Shown: positions 21,317 through 33,744 of the stretch, one piece after another
Numbering within the stretch: position 1 is the stretch's first letter
Layout: every line of letters starts with the position of its first letter
Source of the DNA: Craterostigma plantagineum
Taxonomy: Eukaryota > Streptophyta > Magnoliopsida > Lamiales > Linderniaceae
Length of the DNA stretch: 64,000 nucleotides
Assembly: GCA_027422505.1 (NCBI GenBank)
Contig: JAPQWV010001116.1
Location: forward strand, 59,001 to 123,000
Direction: 5' to 3'
Made by a program: the position numbers and the translations under genes
The notes under the pieces: generated by a model
Seen by the model: the letters and a program-made list of their open reading frames with translations, nothing else
Told to the model about the DNA's origin: nothing
The model's database searches: none

Positions 21317-23384
21317 TCGAAATTAAATTTAGGTGGGGGCTCTCCCTCCAATATAACAAAACCAAATGTCATCATCTTATTTTTCACCTCATGTTGAATG
21401 GAAGAGGACAACAAAGTACTCGTTCGAGTTAGAAACGCAGTTTGTTGTCAGTCACACTGCTGCTCTATTTTACGTGATCGAATACTAACAATAATACAGA
21501 AAATTACCTTTTGTTTTTATAACTCCCCGTAATTCAATATGCATATAAAGAATATATTCAAGGTACAAATTAAATCGAAAAAAAAAATGGTGGTCATCAC
21601 TGTAATATTGGTCAAACAATGGTAGCTTGTGATCGTGACTACACTGCATTAAATCCCTCATTTCAAGACTAGTTGTATGCATATATTATCTTCCAAAAGA
21701 CTTAATTTAAACTCTGTTCGCAGAAGTAATGTTATGGTCCCATTTTCTTGTCTTGACCAAGGCATAATCTCGACACACGGCATTGGGCATAATGAACTAA
21801 AACGTAATATTTCTACTTTTTTCTAATCATTTGAAAACTATTTTACCTTAAAAATATAAAGTTTTTTAATCCAACAAAATCTTAGTATTAACCGAATATA
21901 GGGATGCAGTAACTACTATGATTGGTATCTGGGCATTTTCTTAATAAGCAAGGGATACGATGAACATCGATGCACTGAAATCTTGTAGTAAAAGACTTTC
22001 TATCATAACTTATTACTAAATATAGTAATAAATAATGCGAACAAAATGTATGTGCTTTTCCATTATTCTCGGCTATTGATGTTGGCACATTTTCTCTATA
22101 AGAAACATAGGCGACGTGGTTGAGCAATCGCAATCAATAATTAGATGAAAAATACAAATTTTTATCTTTCTTATTATGTCTAAATTTCAACGACTTTCTT
22201 TGGGTTTCTTTTTTCTAAAAAAAAAAAAAAGAAATTGTCACCTAAATTCCATACAAACAATGCCATTTTATGTAGCTGTTTGCTTAACCAATCTGTCAGT
22301 CAATACAAATCTAATCCAAATGACGATGACATTAAAGGGATTAATAATGACATTTGACATGATAGATTGAAAATAAATATTTTTCATTTAATTAATTAAT
22401 CGTCGATTAAGAAGTGGGATATCACTTGTCGAGTAATATCAATTTGGTATTTTGTATGTTTGGAATCAAATTGTACATAATCGTAGTTTAGCGATAAATG
22501 CAATCCACAAACTGCGAATCATTTAATCCATAAACGTGCTTATTCCGATATTATATACATGGATGGGTCGATTTAAAATATGGTCCTACTATTCACACCC
22601 CTCTACTATTTACACCTCCATTTTACACCCCAAACACTTAAAATGTGTTACCTAATCACATGAATCTAGCAATAATATCTTCTTTATTATTTTTATAGAA
22701 TTCAACAACTTTTAATTGCGTAAGTTATTCAACAATATTAATTAACTTATTTTATCCAATGATATAACAATACGATATTTGACATACTTATTATTGTATC
22801 TTGTATTATTAGCCTCACACTTTTATCTGAAGTTTAAAATATTACAATTTTTTTAAAAAAATTATCAATACTAATATTTAATTTATTTCAAATGAAAATA
22901 TTCATATAGAATAAATATTAATTACTATTTACGCAAAAATCAAATAAATGCATTAACAATACCAATTAACTGAATACTAGCTTTTTAAGCAATTCAATAT
23001 AAAATAATCTTAAGGTAAATTTTGTTGTTGAATCTTAAGTAAATAATGGTTATCTTCACAACTTACTTTTTTAGTTATCCAGTTTATATATGTTACTTTC
23101 GAACGTGGTGATTACACATAAATTGTATATGCAATTGTATCACTTAACGGGAGAATGGAGAGGCTGGGAAGTAAGATGTAATCATTAAGGCATTAGTGGC
23201 AATACTTGTGGTTAGTTGTCAATTAGGTCGATATTTAGGAGTATGGTTTACTTTTATGGTAATTATTTAATAGGTTAAAGTTGGTAAGCATTTAATGTTT
23301 TTAAAATAATTACTTTGGTAAGTATTTGATAATTTATTTACACATTAATTAAAGGGTACAAATAGAAAAGAGGAGGGTGCCAAT
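20247..23384. other. 3.1-kb AT-rich intergenic stretch
   Basis: No gene recognised. Two TA arrays (about 21239-21271 and 21283-21315) are separated by GCTTTTCTCC. A short local duplication repeats AATATTTTTCCGCATATATTT at about 21043 and 21134, together with GTACTAA.TTCGTGGCTTC at about 20949 and 21101. Small open frames in it look random. Confidence 0.5.
21239..21315. repeat. Paired TA microsatellite arrays
   Basis: Two long alternating TA tracts with a 10-bp unique spacer. Together they are self-complementary and could form a cruciform. Confidence 0.85.
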
Positions 23385-23765
23385 TGTTAAAATATTAATA
23401 TATGATAATATTTTCTTAATGATATGATAATGTTTAGTACTACTTTTTGGAAGTAATGGGTGAACATGCTTTTAGAAGTGTTAGGCTAGTAAAGCATGGT
23501 CCAAGTTATGCTTTGATATGACCTTGTCTACCATGCCATGTTGTGTGTTATGATTAGATAAAGTATGGCTTATGGGAGAAACTTTTGTCATATAGCATCT
23601 ATATAAGTGATGTATCATGTATGGTAAGAATGTATGTTATGTATGAATGTATGAAAACCCTATGAATGATGAAGTTCTAAGTTAAAAAGATTACAACTTA
23701 TCTCCTTCATTTTCCTTTTCTCTACAAGCTTCAATCAATCTCTCATATGTTCATAAACTCCAACA
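23385..23765 (+). repeat. 5' LTR of the RT-less copia derivative
   Basis: TG...CA ends. A CTATATAAG promoter-like box lies at about 23600. The PBS is at 23766-23777. Confidence 0.92.
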
Positions 23766-23845
23766 TGGTATCAGAGCCTTATTCTTAAGGGATCTGTGAG
23801 TTATAAAAATACACACACACACACCCGTAGAAGAAAGCGACGAAG

Positions 23846-24895
23846 ATGGCGAGCAACTCTCTAAGCACGGGGCCTCCGATTTTCAATGGCGAAAATTATC
23901 ACATATGGGCGATCAAGATGAAGGCGTACTTGAAAGCGCTATGTCTATGGAATGTGGTGGAAAGTGATGACGAACCACCGGCCTTACGAGCAAACCCAAC
24001 GATCGCTCAAATGAAGAAGCACGAAGAAGACGTTGCTAAAAAACCAAGAGCTCTCACATGTTTACACTCGGCCCTCTCCGATACGATCTTCACAAGAATC
24101 ATGACTTGTGAAAATCCGAAAGAGGCTTGGGATAAGTTGAAGGAAGAGTTTGAAGGAAGCGATCGTGTCAAGAGCATCAAACTCTTAACTCTAAAAAGAG
24201 AGTTTGAAATGTTGAAAATGAAGGATGGAGACTCGGTGAAGGAGTATTCTTCCAAACTCTTAGACATCGTTAACAAAATAAGGTTAACGGGAGAAGAGTT
24301 CAACGATGCAAAGGTGGTGGAAAAGATGATGATAAGTCTACCTTCAAAATTTGAGGCGAAAATCTCGGCTATCGAAGAATCATGCGACCTCAAGACTCTA
24401 TCCGTTGCCGAGCTCATTAGCAAGCTTCAAACTCAAGAGCAACGTGCAAATATGAGAGAAGAAGATGCAACCGAAGGAGCTTTTCCGGCCTTTAAAGCGA
24501 AGATGAAAGAAAAACAAGAAAAAGGAGGCGCAACCCAAGGTCAAGACAATGATGATGAAGAAAAAGGTGCTCAAAATTGGAAACACAAAGCAAAGCCATC
24601 TCGGTCGTGCAAAATATGCTTTCGAAACAACCACGTCGAAAGTGATTGTTGGTACAAAGACAAAGGCGCAATCCGATGCAACCATTGCAAGAAAATGGGA
24701 CATGTTGAAAGGAATTGTCGGCTAAAGAAACAAGCCAACGTTCAACCACAACAAGCCAACGTTTCCGATGATCAAGAAGAGGCTAAAGAATACCTTTTAT
24801 GGCGATGCCCGAAGCAAAAGATGAGCAAACTTGGCTCATTGATAGCGGTTGCACGAGCCACATGTGTAAAGACGAAAGGATGTTTTCGAGCTTGA
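23846..24895 (+). CDS. Copia-type gag polyprotein
   Basis: A 349-codon frame starting MASNSLSTGP. Residues 10-200 form the plant copia gag core ([54 protein letters not shown]). Two CCHC knuckles follow near residues 255-290 (CKICFRNNHVESDC and CNHCKKMGHVERNC). The last ~30 residues are non-native: a frame break near 24790-24800 separates gag from the protease, which continues in another frame as MPEAKDEQTWLIDSGC. Gag packages RNA in the virus-like particle. It is the only near-intact protein of the element. Confidence 0.88.
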   Translation: MASNSLSTGPPIFNGENYHIWAIKMKAYLKALCLWNVVESDDEPPALRANPTIAQMKKHEEDVAKKPRALTCLHSALSDTIFTRIMTCENPKEAWDKLKEEFEGSDRVKSIKLLTLKREFEMLKMKDGDSVKEYSSKLLDIVNKIRLTGEEFNDAKVVEKMMISLPSKFEAKISAIEESCDLKTLSVAELISKLQTQEQRANMREEDATEGAFPAFKAKMKEKQEKGGATQGQDNDDEEKGAQNWKHKAKPSRSCKICFRNNHVESDCWYKDKGAIRCNHCKKMGHVERNCRLKKQANVQPQQANVSDDQEEAKEYLLWRCPKQKMSKLGSLIAVARATCVKTKGCFRA

Positions 24896-25026
24896 ACAAA
24901 TCTATCAAAAGTACAGTTCGACTCGGAGATGGGAAAGTCATTCAAGCCGAAGGAAAAGGTTCGATACGGTCAACACGAAGCGAGGTACAAAGTATATTTC
25001 CGACGTTCTCTTTGTTCCTCATTTAA
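24799..25026 (+). pseudogene. Copia aspartic protease fragment
   Basis: The active-site segment WLIDSGCTSHM is intact, followed by VRLGDGKVIQAEGKGSI. The frame is then lost near 24985. The continuing sense frame (GTKYISDVLFVPHL and LLSVARMVERGY) lies in a different phase, so protease and pre-integrase are no longer fused. Confidence 0.8.
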
Positions 25027-25037
25027 CTCGAAATCTT

Positions 25038-25580
25038 TTGAGCGTTGCAAGAATGGTCGAAAGAGGATACTCTCTTTTGTTTAAAGACAATGCATGTGTT
25101 GTCTATGATCCGAATGGCGTGATGTTGGCGAAGGTGGCTATGATTGAAAAATGTTTCTCTTTGAAGTTCAATGAGAAATATGAAGGTGCTAACTATGTTT
25201 CGAACGATGATGATGACTCACCTCTCATCTCATCTACGTCGAAAACGAAGCCTATGATGACGACGGATGAAAAATGCATGTATGCTAGGGTGGAAACTTC
25301 CTCGTTAAAAGAAGTAATGAAGCATGATGAAGGGAAACATGCGATGAAGGAGGAGATGACGATGGACGGAAATTTTCAGTTTCGACATTTGGCTCTCAAC
25401 TCTAAAATGAGGAGGAGCATGCCGAAGCCAACGCCTTTCGTTCATGATGATTCCGCTGCAAATGAAAGAACTAAACATGTCGAGATCAAGACTCATGCCA
25501 CTCGACGAGCTAAAAAGAATGGTAAGGTAAAACTCGGCCAATGTCGTTCATGCGATCAACATGCCAATACGACGATATGA
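25038..25580 (+). pseudogene. Pre-integrase remnant plus unrecognised Lys/Met-rich tail
   Basis: About 180 codons. The first ~50 residues (SVARMVERGYSLLFKDNACVVYD ... CFSLKF) match the end of the copia protease/pre-integrase region. The rest, from the DDDDS stretch onwards, is rich in Lys, Met, Thr and His. It has no integrase, RT or other motif I recognise, and it ends at a TGA in front of the 3' LTR. It may be captured or scrambled sequence that replaced integrase, RT and RNase H. Confidence 0.55.
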
Positions 25581-25650
25581 AGCCATTGCGCAAAGGAAGA
25601 CTCAAATGCTAAGAGTCGCTAAGCGTCATTAAGAAAATATTAAGGAGGAG

Positions 25651-26031
25651 TGTTAAAATATTAATATATGATATATATTTCTTAATGATATGATAATGTT
25701 TAGTACTACTTTTTGGAAGTAATGGGTGAACATGCTTTTAGAAGTGTTAGGCTAGTAAAGCATGGTCCAAGTTATGCTTTGATATGACCTTGTCTACCAT
25801 GCCATGTTGTGTGTTATGATTAGATAAAGTATGGCTTATGGGAGAAACTTTTGTCATATAGCATCTATATAAGTGATGTATCATGTATGGTAAGAATGTA
25901 TGTTATGTATGAATGTATGAAAACCCTATGAATGATGAAGTTCTAAGTTAAAAAGATTACAACTTATCTCCTTCATTTTCCTTTTCTCTACAAGCTTCAA
26001 TCAATCTCTCATATGTTCATAAACTCCAACA
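25651..26031 (+). repeat. 3' LTR of the RT-less copia derivative
   Basis: Same length as the 5' copy, with two base differences near position 25 of the LTR. Confidence 0.92.
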
Positions 26032-26036
26032 CCAAT

Positions 26037-26839
26037 AGAATTACCCTTTTAAGGGTAAAATATCTTAACGGCCATCAAAGTGAAGGTTAAATCATCATCA
26101 TCATTATCAATCACAATTATAAATCAAGAGTGTGGCTTGAAATGTGGCATTTATCCCTCCTTTTAACACATGCCCACGTGAAATCCCACTACTATATTGA
26201 CCTCAAATCACATCTACAATAAGCTCCATTAATACTAATAATAACTACAATAATGATAATAAAAGAAATCTCATTGATTGCATAAAACTATTATTAATGC
26301 CCCATCAGAAAGTACTACAACAGTTCAAGTAGGAAAAATAACAAAATTATTGCTTTAAGATAAAGGAAGAGATAAGAAAGATTTGTTATATGTTTCCTTA
26401 GCATGTGATGCTTAGTTAAGTGAGATTTGATATATTGACATGAAACTGCTGCGCTTAGCCCATCTAAAAGCAAAGGTTGATTCTGGGAGAGGACTTGTGA
26501 TTACGACTAAGTGAAGCTTTTGAGGACCCATTAATTGAAAGGGAAAATTATTGTATTATTATTCTTTAACGTCAATTATAAGTCATTTCTTTTGAAGCAT
26601 ATGTCCGAAAAAGTGGTTGAACTTATTTCAAGTTATTTAAAATGCGTACATATATATTTTCGCAATATGGATTGATAACTCATCTTCCTTTCTGTGTCAA
26701 TAAATCAATAAATAAATAAACAAGTTGTGTGTTTGTGTGTTGCGTTATTCTAATTGGAGCTCAAAGTTTATTTAAATAGCTGCAAATACTTGAGCACTTC
26801 TCTGCCTCTGTATTGTTCAGCTATCACATGAATTCATAA

Positions 26840-26883
<44 letters not shown>

Positions 26884-27018
26884 CCTCTCTCTCCCTCTCT
26901 CTCTCTGAATTCCACATAGAGATGTACCACAAAATTTAATTATATCTCTTAGTCTCTCTTCTCTCTCTCGCTCGATTCTTGCAAATCCAAGAATCAAGAG
27001 ATAACCTAAGTTTCAGAG

Positions 27019-27049
<31 letters not shown>

Positions 27050-27151
27050 CTCTCTCTCTCTCTCTGGCCAACAAATATGAAATGCCCAGGTCATTATTTA
27101 TGCAATAAATAGCAATATTCCTTAGAGCTATCACGTCATCATTAATTGAGA
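26037..27151 (+). promoter_or_regulatory. Upstream region and probable 5' UTR of the ORP gene
   Basis: No gene. The proximal 330 bp holds long CT tracts (about 26842-26905 and 27018-27065), which are common in plant core promoters and 5' UTRs. I could not place a TATA box with confidence. Confidence 0.45.
26842..27065 (+). repeat. CT microsatellite clusters
   Basis: Two arrays of CT repeats with short interruptions, separated by about 110 bp, in the leader region of the ORP gene. Confidence 0.85.
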
Positions 27152-28160
27152 ATGCGCGTGAAAGAATTGTACCCCCTCACTTGTTGCATAACCCTAGAGC
27201 CTTCGCCGATCGGCGGCGGATCTCCCGAACCCACCCTGTTGAGAACCGGGTCGGCCGTCAACTTGAGTATTGGATCTGACTTCGCCGGAGCAGGCGGCAC
27301 CGCCGACGACGGCAGCAGCAGCGTAGCTGGGTTACTCTACAAGTGGACCAACTATGGAAAGGGATGGCGATCTCGGTGGTTCACGCTGAGGAACGACGGC
27401 GTTTTGTCCTACTCGAAGTCCACGCGCGTCGGCGGCGCGTTGGTGGACGTGGTGGTGATTGGGTCTTCGGCCACCGCCAACCGTGTACGGAAGCAGAAAA
27501 ATGGGAGTCGACGCAATGTCGGCACGGTGCATTTGAAGGTTGGTAATTAATTAATTACATTTACGATTTACTTCTCTCTTTCTTACATTGGAAATAGATA
27601 AGTCTCCTACATTAAATTTTGTTAGGTGAGGTTATGACACGTATTTCGTTTTTCCACTAGAGATAATGCATATCGATTATCGGCTCTACAAGTTTATAAC
27701 GCGAATTGTTATTCTAAATAAATGGTTGATCGATTTCCATATGGCAGTTTTGAGTATTTATGTATAATGTAGGATTCTTTCATATGGAGAAAGAAAAAAA
27801 AAGTACTGTACTGAGTGGGGGTTTGTCAATTTGTAATAAGTCGAATATCATATATCGGGGGGGAAAAACCAAAATAAGAAATTGTTTTAAATAGTACTCC
27901 AAATAATTCCATTTTCTTTATTGGAAATCCTTTTATTTCTACTATTAGGCAAAATATGCGTCCAAGAAAAATTCACCTGAATCAGTTTCCAGTTTCAGTG
28001 TCTATTTTTAGGACTTGGAAAAAGTATTTGCACGTATGTATGGTATGACCCAGCCAGATCCCTTTTCCCACTTTTATTTTTTCAATATATATATTTAAAT
28101 ATTTATATGGCTGAGGAGCGATGTATATATTTTAATTATCTTTTCTTTTGTTAGTTATAC

Positions 28161-28191
<31 letters not shown>

Positions 28192-31100
28192 TTGCTATAG
28201 AAAGTAAAGGTTATCAAAGTATGATCATGTTTTTCCTTACAATTAATGACCGTTTAGGGTCGATGTGTAATTTAGAATAGTATAGGGGCTCCGAGAGTAT
28301 TTCCCCCAAACATGATAAGTAATTATGCCAAAGTTCGAAGTTCCATTACTGTGGTGGAGCTCACAGATGCTGTTGATGAACTGATAGAAGAAGGATATCT
28401 TCTGTCTCTATAGGACCCATTTCTTCACTCTGTGTAAGAAGAAAGCTATAAAATAATGAATTGATTACTCAATATTATTTTTCTATCAAATTGATGGGAT
28501 TCTTGGTGAGCCTCGTAACACTTGTGCATAATTATTACTACCGACGACTGTTCTTCAGATCATACGTAATCATTCTGCTCACATTCAATGCTTCTGCTAT
28601 AATCATGAGAATGTTTTTCACTTGAAGATCTCTTGGTTTCGCGAGAGTAAATCCGACGAAAGGCGTTTCTACGTATTTACGGCGACGAAGACGCTTCATT
28701 TGAGGACGAATTCAAGGAAGAAAGAACAGATTGGGTTCAGGCTTTAGCTGCTGCTGCCATAAGACAGCAGCGCGATAAAATCCCACTTTTGACGAGGGAC
28801 TTGTCGATTTCCACTGAAAGGTTGAAGAATCGCTTGCTCGAGGGAGGAATCGATGAAGGGCTGGTTAGAGATTGCGAGCAGATAATGCTCTCGGAGTTCG
28901 CCGGCGTGCAGGGGCAGTTTCAAGATCTGTATAAGGAGCGATCTGATTTGTTGGATACTCTGAGGCAATTGGAGGTGAGACTTTTGAAGTTCTTCTGTTC
29001 GATAAAATGATTGATAGAACTCTCTATTAAAGCAGGGTTTTTTTTTGTTTTTTGTTTTTTTTTTTTTAATTTTCTGTCGTGTATTGGCCCTTTTTTCTCC
29101 AGGCTTCAAATACTGAAGCTGAAGGTTCTGGTGGGATTAATGGTGAGTATCGATACACAAATCTTGCCCGAGGAAAATACATCGGTAAATACCCGTTAAC
29201 CTTTTCTTTGTACATTCGAACAGTTGAGGATTTTTATTGGGTTCTTACGGTAGTTTATCAGTTGACTATCTGGTTTAGCAGTTTGGAATTTCATGTTATC
29301 GTTTCTTAAGGCAAGCTCATATGTTGAGCTTCAAAAGCTTCCATTTCTACAGAATTTAGCACTACAGAATCATCCGATGATATTGAAAGACAAGAGCTCG
29401 ATGAAGCATCTGATAACGATGAGCCTCAGTTCTTCGATACGAACGAGCACTTTTCCGAACCAACATCTGCCTTAGATAAAATGGATACTGGCAATAATCA
29501 TAATGTGGAGAGAAGGAAGAAGTTACCCGAGCCAATGGAGAAGGAAAAAGGAGTGAGCTTATGGTCAATGATTAAGGACAACATAGGCAAGGATCTTACA
29601 CGGGTTTGTCTGCCCGTGTACTTTAATGAGCCAATATCATCTCTACAAAAATGCTTTGAGGATTTAGAGTATTCCCATCTCTTGGATGAGGCGTATGAAT
29701 ACGGAAAATCGGTATGTATCTTCCATCAAAACATCATCTCGCGTACCTAAATTCTTTTTCTTTTATTTAAAATATGCGATAGTTGAGCTGCTACAAATCC
29801 AGGGAAATAGTCTAATGAGGATTCTGAAAGTTGCTGCCTTCGCCGTGTCTGGATATTCTTCATCAGAGGGCCGTAGCTGTAAACCCTTCAATCCCTTGCT
29901 CGGCGAAACATACGAAGCTGACTACCCAGAAAAGGGAGTTCGTTTTTTCTCAGAAAAGGTAATAAATTTCGAAAAGCGGTCGAGCTATTATACGATCTAA
30001 ATTCTAACATCTATGTTTCTCTTGCAGGTCAGTCATCATCCTACGATCATAGCTTGCCACTGCGAAGGCAAAGGCTGGAAATTCTGGTGCGAAACGAATA
30101 TCAAATCGAAATTCTGGGGAAGATCTATCCAACTTGATCCTTTAGGAACCCTTCATTTAGAATTCGACGACGGCGAGATCTTCCAATGGAGCAAGGTGAA
30201 AACTTTTTATTAAGAATCCTTTTCTTACATTATGTGGTCAAAAGTCAAGATGCCTGAATCGAATTTCCCGTAAACTGTGTGGAGCGAAGGTGACGACGAG
30301 CATATATAATCTGATCCTCGGTAACATATACTGCGACCACCACGGCACGATGCACATACAGAGTAACCGCGGTTATTCGTGCAAACTCAAGTTCAAAGAA
30401 CAGAGCCTCCTCGATCGCAATCCTCACCAGGTGAAAAAAAGAACACCTTTTATGGTTTCTATCTTCACTTTCATTACACGAAGCTGTAAGAAAAAAGATT
30501 CGATCTTTATCAGTATTCACATTCACGACAGGTTGTTGAGTTTATCGAAGATGAATCGGAGAGAAAAATAGCTCAATTAATTGGAAAGTGGGACGATAGC
30601 ATTCATTACGCCGAAGGAAGTGGAAATTTGAAGAATAGCTCGGAGGCATCTTTGTTATGGAAGAAGAATGAGCCACCTTTGAATAGTACTCGATACAACT
30701 TGACTTCTTTTGCGATTACCCTCAACGAGCTGACTCCAGATTTAAAGGTAGTCCATCTGAAAGAAAGAATTTAAGGAAGAGATTACGTCCTTAATCTTTT
30801 TGTATGATTCTGTCCTGATTTTCATTATCTGATTACAAGTATTTAATCACGGAATGAAGGAGAGGCTACCGCCTACAGATTCTAGATTGAGGCCCGATCA
30901 ACGGCATTTGGAGAACGGAGAGTTCGACAAGGCAAATGCTGAGAAGCTTCGATTGGAGACACGCCAGAGAATTGTAAGTCTACTTCAAACTATCAGAAAT
31001 TGCATAGTTTGTTTACCAATTTCTTTCTCTGATTCATTTTTACAGTCAAGAAAGTTGCATGAGAATGGTTGGAGGCCACGGTGGTTCGAAAGGGCCGGCG

Positions 31101-31213
31101 AAGGAACCTTTCGTTACGCAGGTGGATACTGGGAAGCTCGGGAACTAAGGAAATGGGATGGCTGCCCTAATATATTTGGCGAGATTAACGAAGATGTTAA
31201 TGTTTTTTTGTGA
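27152..31213 (+). CDS. Oxysterol-binding-protein-related protein (ORP) with PH domain, 10 exons, one frame break
   Basis: Exons: 27152-27538, 28628-28974, 29103-29184, 29353-29711, 29803-29958, 30028-30195, 30290-30430, 30532-30747, 30860-30973, 31046-31213. All junctions are GT-AG and in phase, totalling about 712 residues, close to plant ORP1/ORP2-type proteins. The PH domain starts at [20 protein letters not shown] and spans exons 1-2. A coiled segment ends exon 2. The lipid-transfer (ORD) domain begins at [20 protein letters not shown] and includes [12 protein letters not shown] and the EKVSHHP signature, with a W/P-rich C-terminal end. The family moves sterols and phosphoinositides at membrane contact sites. 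In exon 2, between TNSRK and ERTDWVQAL (about 28714-28720), one base is missing, so the printed sequence cannot encode the full protein. Everything else is intact. Confidence 0.93.
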
Positions 31214-32576
31214 AGATTCGTGACGTTGTTGAACTCAGGTACATAGAAACAGGACTTCGTGTCTTTTTTGCAATTTTCTCCCTACGTAGATTGCATGAAG
31301 CCTCGCCGGTTGTTATTTACAACAGATGAAGCGGCCCCGCCGTGCAAAAAAGATCAATCCGAGGCCGACTAAAATGGTTGTTTCGAACGCCTGCTTTGGG
31401 TTTATTGGAGGGTGTTTGAAGTGTGGAAAAAAGATGGAACTGCTAATTAAGCTATGAAAACCACAAGTCATTGGATTCTTGGGAGATTTTAATCTGTCCA
31501 TTGTTATTACAGTTCTCGGCAGTTGTTGCTTTCGCTTAGTTGTAGGTATTAGGTATATCCGTCTGTTTCAATTCAAGAATAAAAGTTTCAAATGTAGAAT
31601 GAAAGAACGATCCATTGTTATGCGTCAATGCAAGTTTTCAATAAGAAAATATTGATTGGAGAGTGTAGTTAATTATATCGTTTGTTATGTATAAAATATA
31701 TTGAAGAATACCATTACCATGCAATGGCAAAACGACAGGTGCCCTATTAAGTAATAATCGGAGGTTACTTTAATATTGCTAGCACATCATATCAAATGTT
31801 CCATACTACCGTAATGTAAAGTGAAAGTATTCTTTATTCGTATCGTATGATATCTCTAGCCGAAGCCCGAATTTGATTTTGAAGTCAGTTTCAATTATGC
31901 ACATTAAGGGATAATTCGATGGGTAATTAGTGTGTTTAAATGCAAATCCAGTTGTGGTGATGATGATCATCTCTTGCACATATGATCAGCAATCATATGG
32001 ACCGCATGAAAATGCCACACTTTGATTCAATTGCAAAATGCCGAACATAACAAGAAAAGAATCTTTCACAATCTAGTTAGTAAATGCAAATGTAAGAACT
32101 TGATGAGGCCATTGACTACGTTTCCACTTATCAAACGACGACGTTGAACCCAAGGCATCGAAACAAGATGGTTTTTGTAGGGGCATATAAACAAATGAGA
32201 TGTTGAGGGCCAATATTCCTGGGGTTTTAATAATAGCCTTCAAAACTAAATTCCAAACGCATCAGCTTGTAAGAAAAAACTTTAGTTTGTTGATATCTTT
32301 CTCTCTTGGCTATGACCCCCTTATCCCCCATTGCTTCCCTTAAACAAATCCACAATACCCATATATATAACATGTGTCTTAAACCATAGCTTCCCTTACA
32401 CATGCATCTTTTTCACACCCCTTCATCTATTTTTTCAAATTTAGTGTCACACTATCACCACGGTACACATAGCAGCTGAATAGGGCCAAGATAGTTCAAA
32501 ACTATAGTAAGTAATAGTATTCAGTGGAAAAAGCCACAGATGTACGAAGATTTAAGACAATGATTTTCTTGGGAAG
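31214..32576. other. Intergenic stretch downstream of ORP
   Basis: The first ~400 bp should hold the ORP 3' UTR. A candidate AATAAA-like signal (AAGAATAAAAG) is near 31575. No further gene recognised. Confidence 0.45.
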
Positions 32577-32741
32577 TTGGTGTTTTCGAAGAAGACACCC
32601 ACGGACGGTGCAGTAGTACTTGGCCCCTGGCCCCCACGTTCTTACCTTGCATGCACCTTTTGTAAGAGAGATTTCAGCTCAGCCCAGGCTTTGGGTTACC
32701 GCATGAACCGTTCACCGGCGAAACAAGGCTGCCAACTCAGC
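32577..32741 (+). pseudogene. C2H2 (SUPERMAN-type) zinc-finger fragment
   Basis: The frame reads WPPRSYLACTFCKRDFSSAQALGYRMN. This resembles the single EAR-type plant finger whose core is FxCxFCxRxFxSAQALGGHMN. Here the GGH that supplies the first zinc-binding His has become GYR, and the second His region is missing (RSPAKQG). DNA binding should be lost. No start codon or C-terminal EAR motif is clear, so I read it as a decayed fragment. Confidence 0.6.
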
Positions 32742-32989
32742 TCATTTGCAGCCCTAATAATCCCTTCAACCCAAGATTTCATTATCAAGAACGTGATGTC
32801 CCTTGTCTATCCGTTCGGAAACCCTAACCCTAATTCCAACAATAGCAACATCGCCCGTGCCTAAGCCTAATGATGAGCTCCCGCCCTCGGCTGGGAATAA
32901 TGAGTTGTTTGTTTCCCATCTGTGTTGCGTTTCCTTCTTCTCTTCATCAGTCCTATCATCGGCGGTTGAAGAGCCGTTATGGTTTAGTG

Positions 32990-33744
32990 TTGGGGAGAAG
33001 TTTTTATTATCTACGATGAGAAAGATCCATTCTCCATTTTCTGAGTTCATCTCCCAAACTTCCCTGACATACTTGGTGATGGAAGAAACAAACTACTGCC
33101 CATTGGCAGAAAATCCCCTCGAGATGAAGGTCGAGAAAACCGATAAACGATTTCGGTCCCTACGTTGAGCGTCAAAACAAAATCTTCAGCCGTGCAGTGT
33201 GCATAGCCTCCACTAACTACCAGCAAGCCATAGAAATCCTGTTCCTCTACGAGCAGCAAGTGTGTTATGTCGATATCCCTCCAAACTTCATCAACTGCAA
33301 TGGTTAGCACTTGGATTAGCGGTGGGACTATAAAACGTTCTCGTACCACTTTGAAGAAACCATCATCATCAACATATGCTAAACCACAAGATGTAACGGG
33401 TTCCCCAAAAGGAGGAATAACGGTTAACTGCTTTGTCAAGGGGCCAGTGACATAATCAACAAGATCGCCTTCTTTATGAATATCTGATATCAGCACCAAT
33501 CCACTGCAGCTTGACCGTACAAGCCAGTCGAACGCACAATTTAAAATCGCATATCTCGATACAGCCTCGTCGCAAATTCCAAATAAAACTCTCTCCAAGG
33601 ATGACTCCACGTCAGGATTAGAAGTCCACCGGCGCCCGCGGTGTTGAATTTCAGAGATGTTGACGAGCGAATTCCAGGGAAAAATGACGAGGCTCCATTC
33701 TCTGTGACACGCTCAAATACTAGCAAGTGTACTAGGTCGTGCAA
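32990..33744 (-). pseudogene. F-box-associated-type protein relic, frameshifted
   Basis: The longest frame (33047-33610) reads SCSGLVLISD, YVTGPLTKQLTVIPP, SCGLAYVDDDGFFKVV and LTLNVGTEIVYRF, then LPMGSSLFLP. This pattern matches the C-terminal interaction region of plant F-box proteins (SCNGLLL, NPxTKQ, GLAF). The continuation VREVWEMNSENGEW lies in another frame just downstream. The upstream part (SSFFPGIRSSTSLKF) is in a third frame. No F-box itself is visible. At least two frameshifts make it non-functional. Confidence 0.55.

Larger units (their letters stand above)
23385..26031 (+). mobile_element. Non-autonomous Ty1/copia derivative (gag-protease, no RT)
   Basis: LTRs 23385-23765 and 25651-26031 (both 381 bp, TGTTAAAA...CTCCAACA) differ by only two bases by eye. 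The 5-bp duplication CCAAT is intact (23380-23384 and 26032-26036). TGGTATCAGAGCC follows the 5' LTR directly, and AAGGAGGAG precedes the 3' LTR. The 1.9-kb interior encodes gag, protease and a pre-integrase piece but no integrase core, RT or RNase H. Confidence 0.92.

Noticed and set aside
27018..27065. CT arrays as a riboswitch or structured RNA
   Set aside because: Simple dinucleotide repeats. They occur commonly in plant leaders and show no specific fold.
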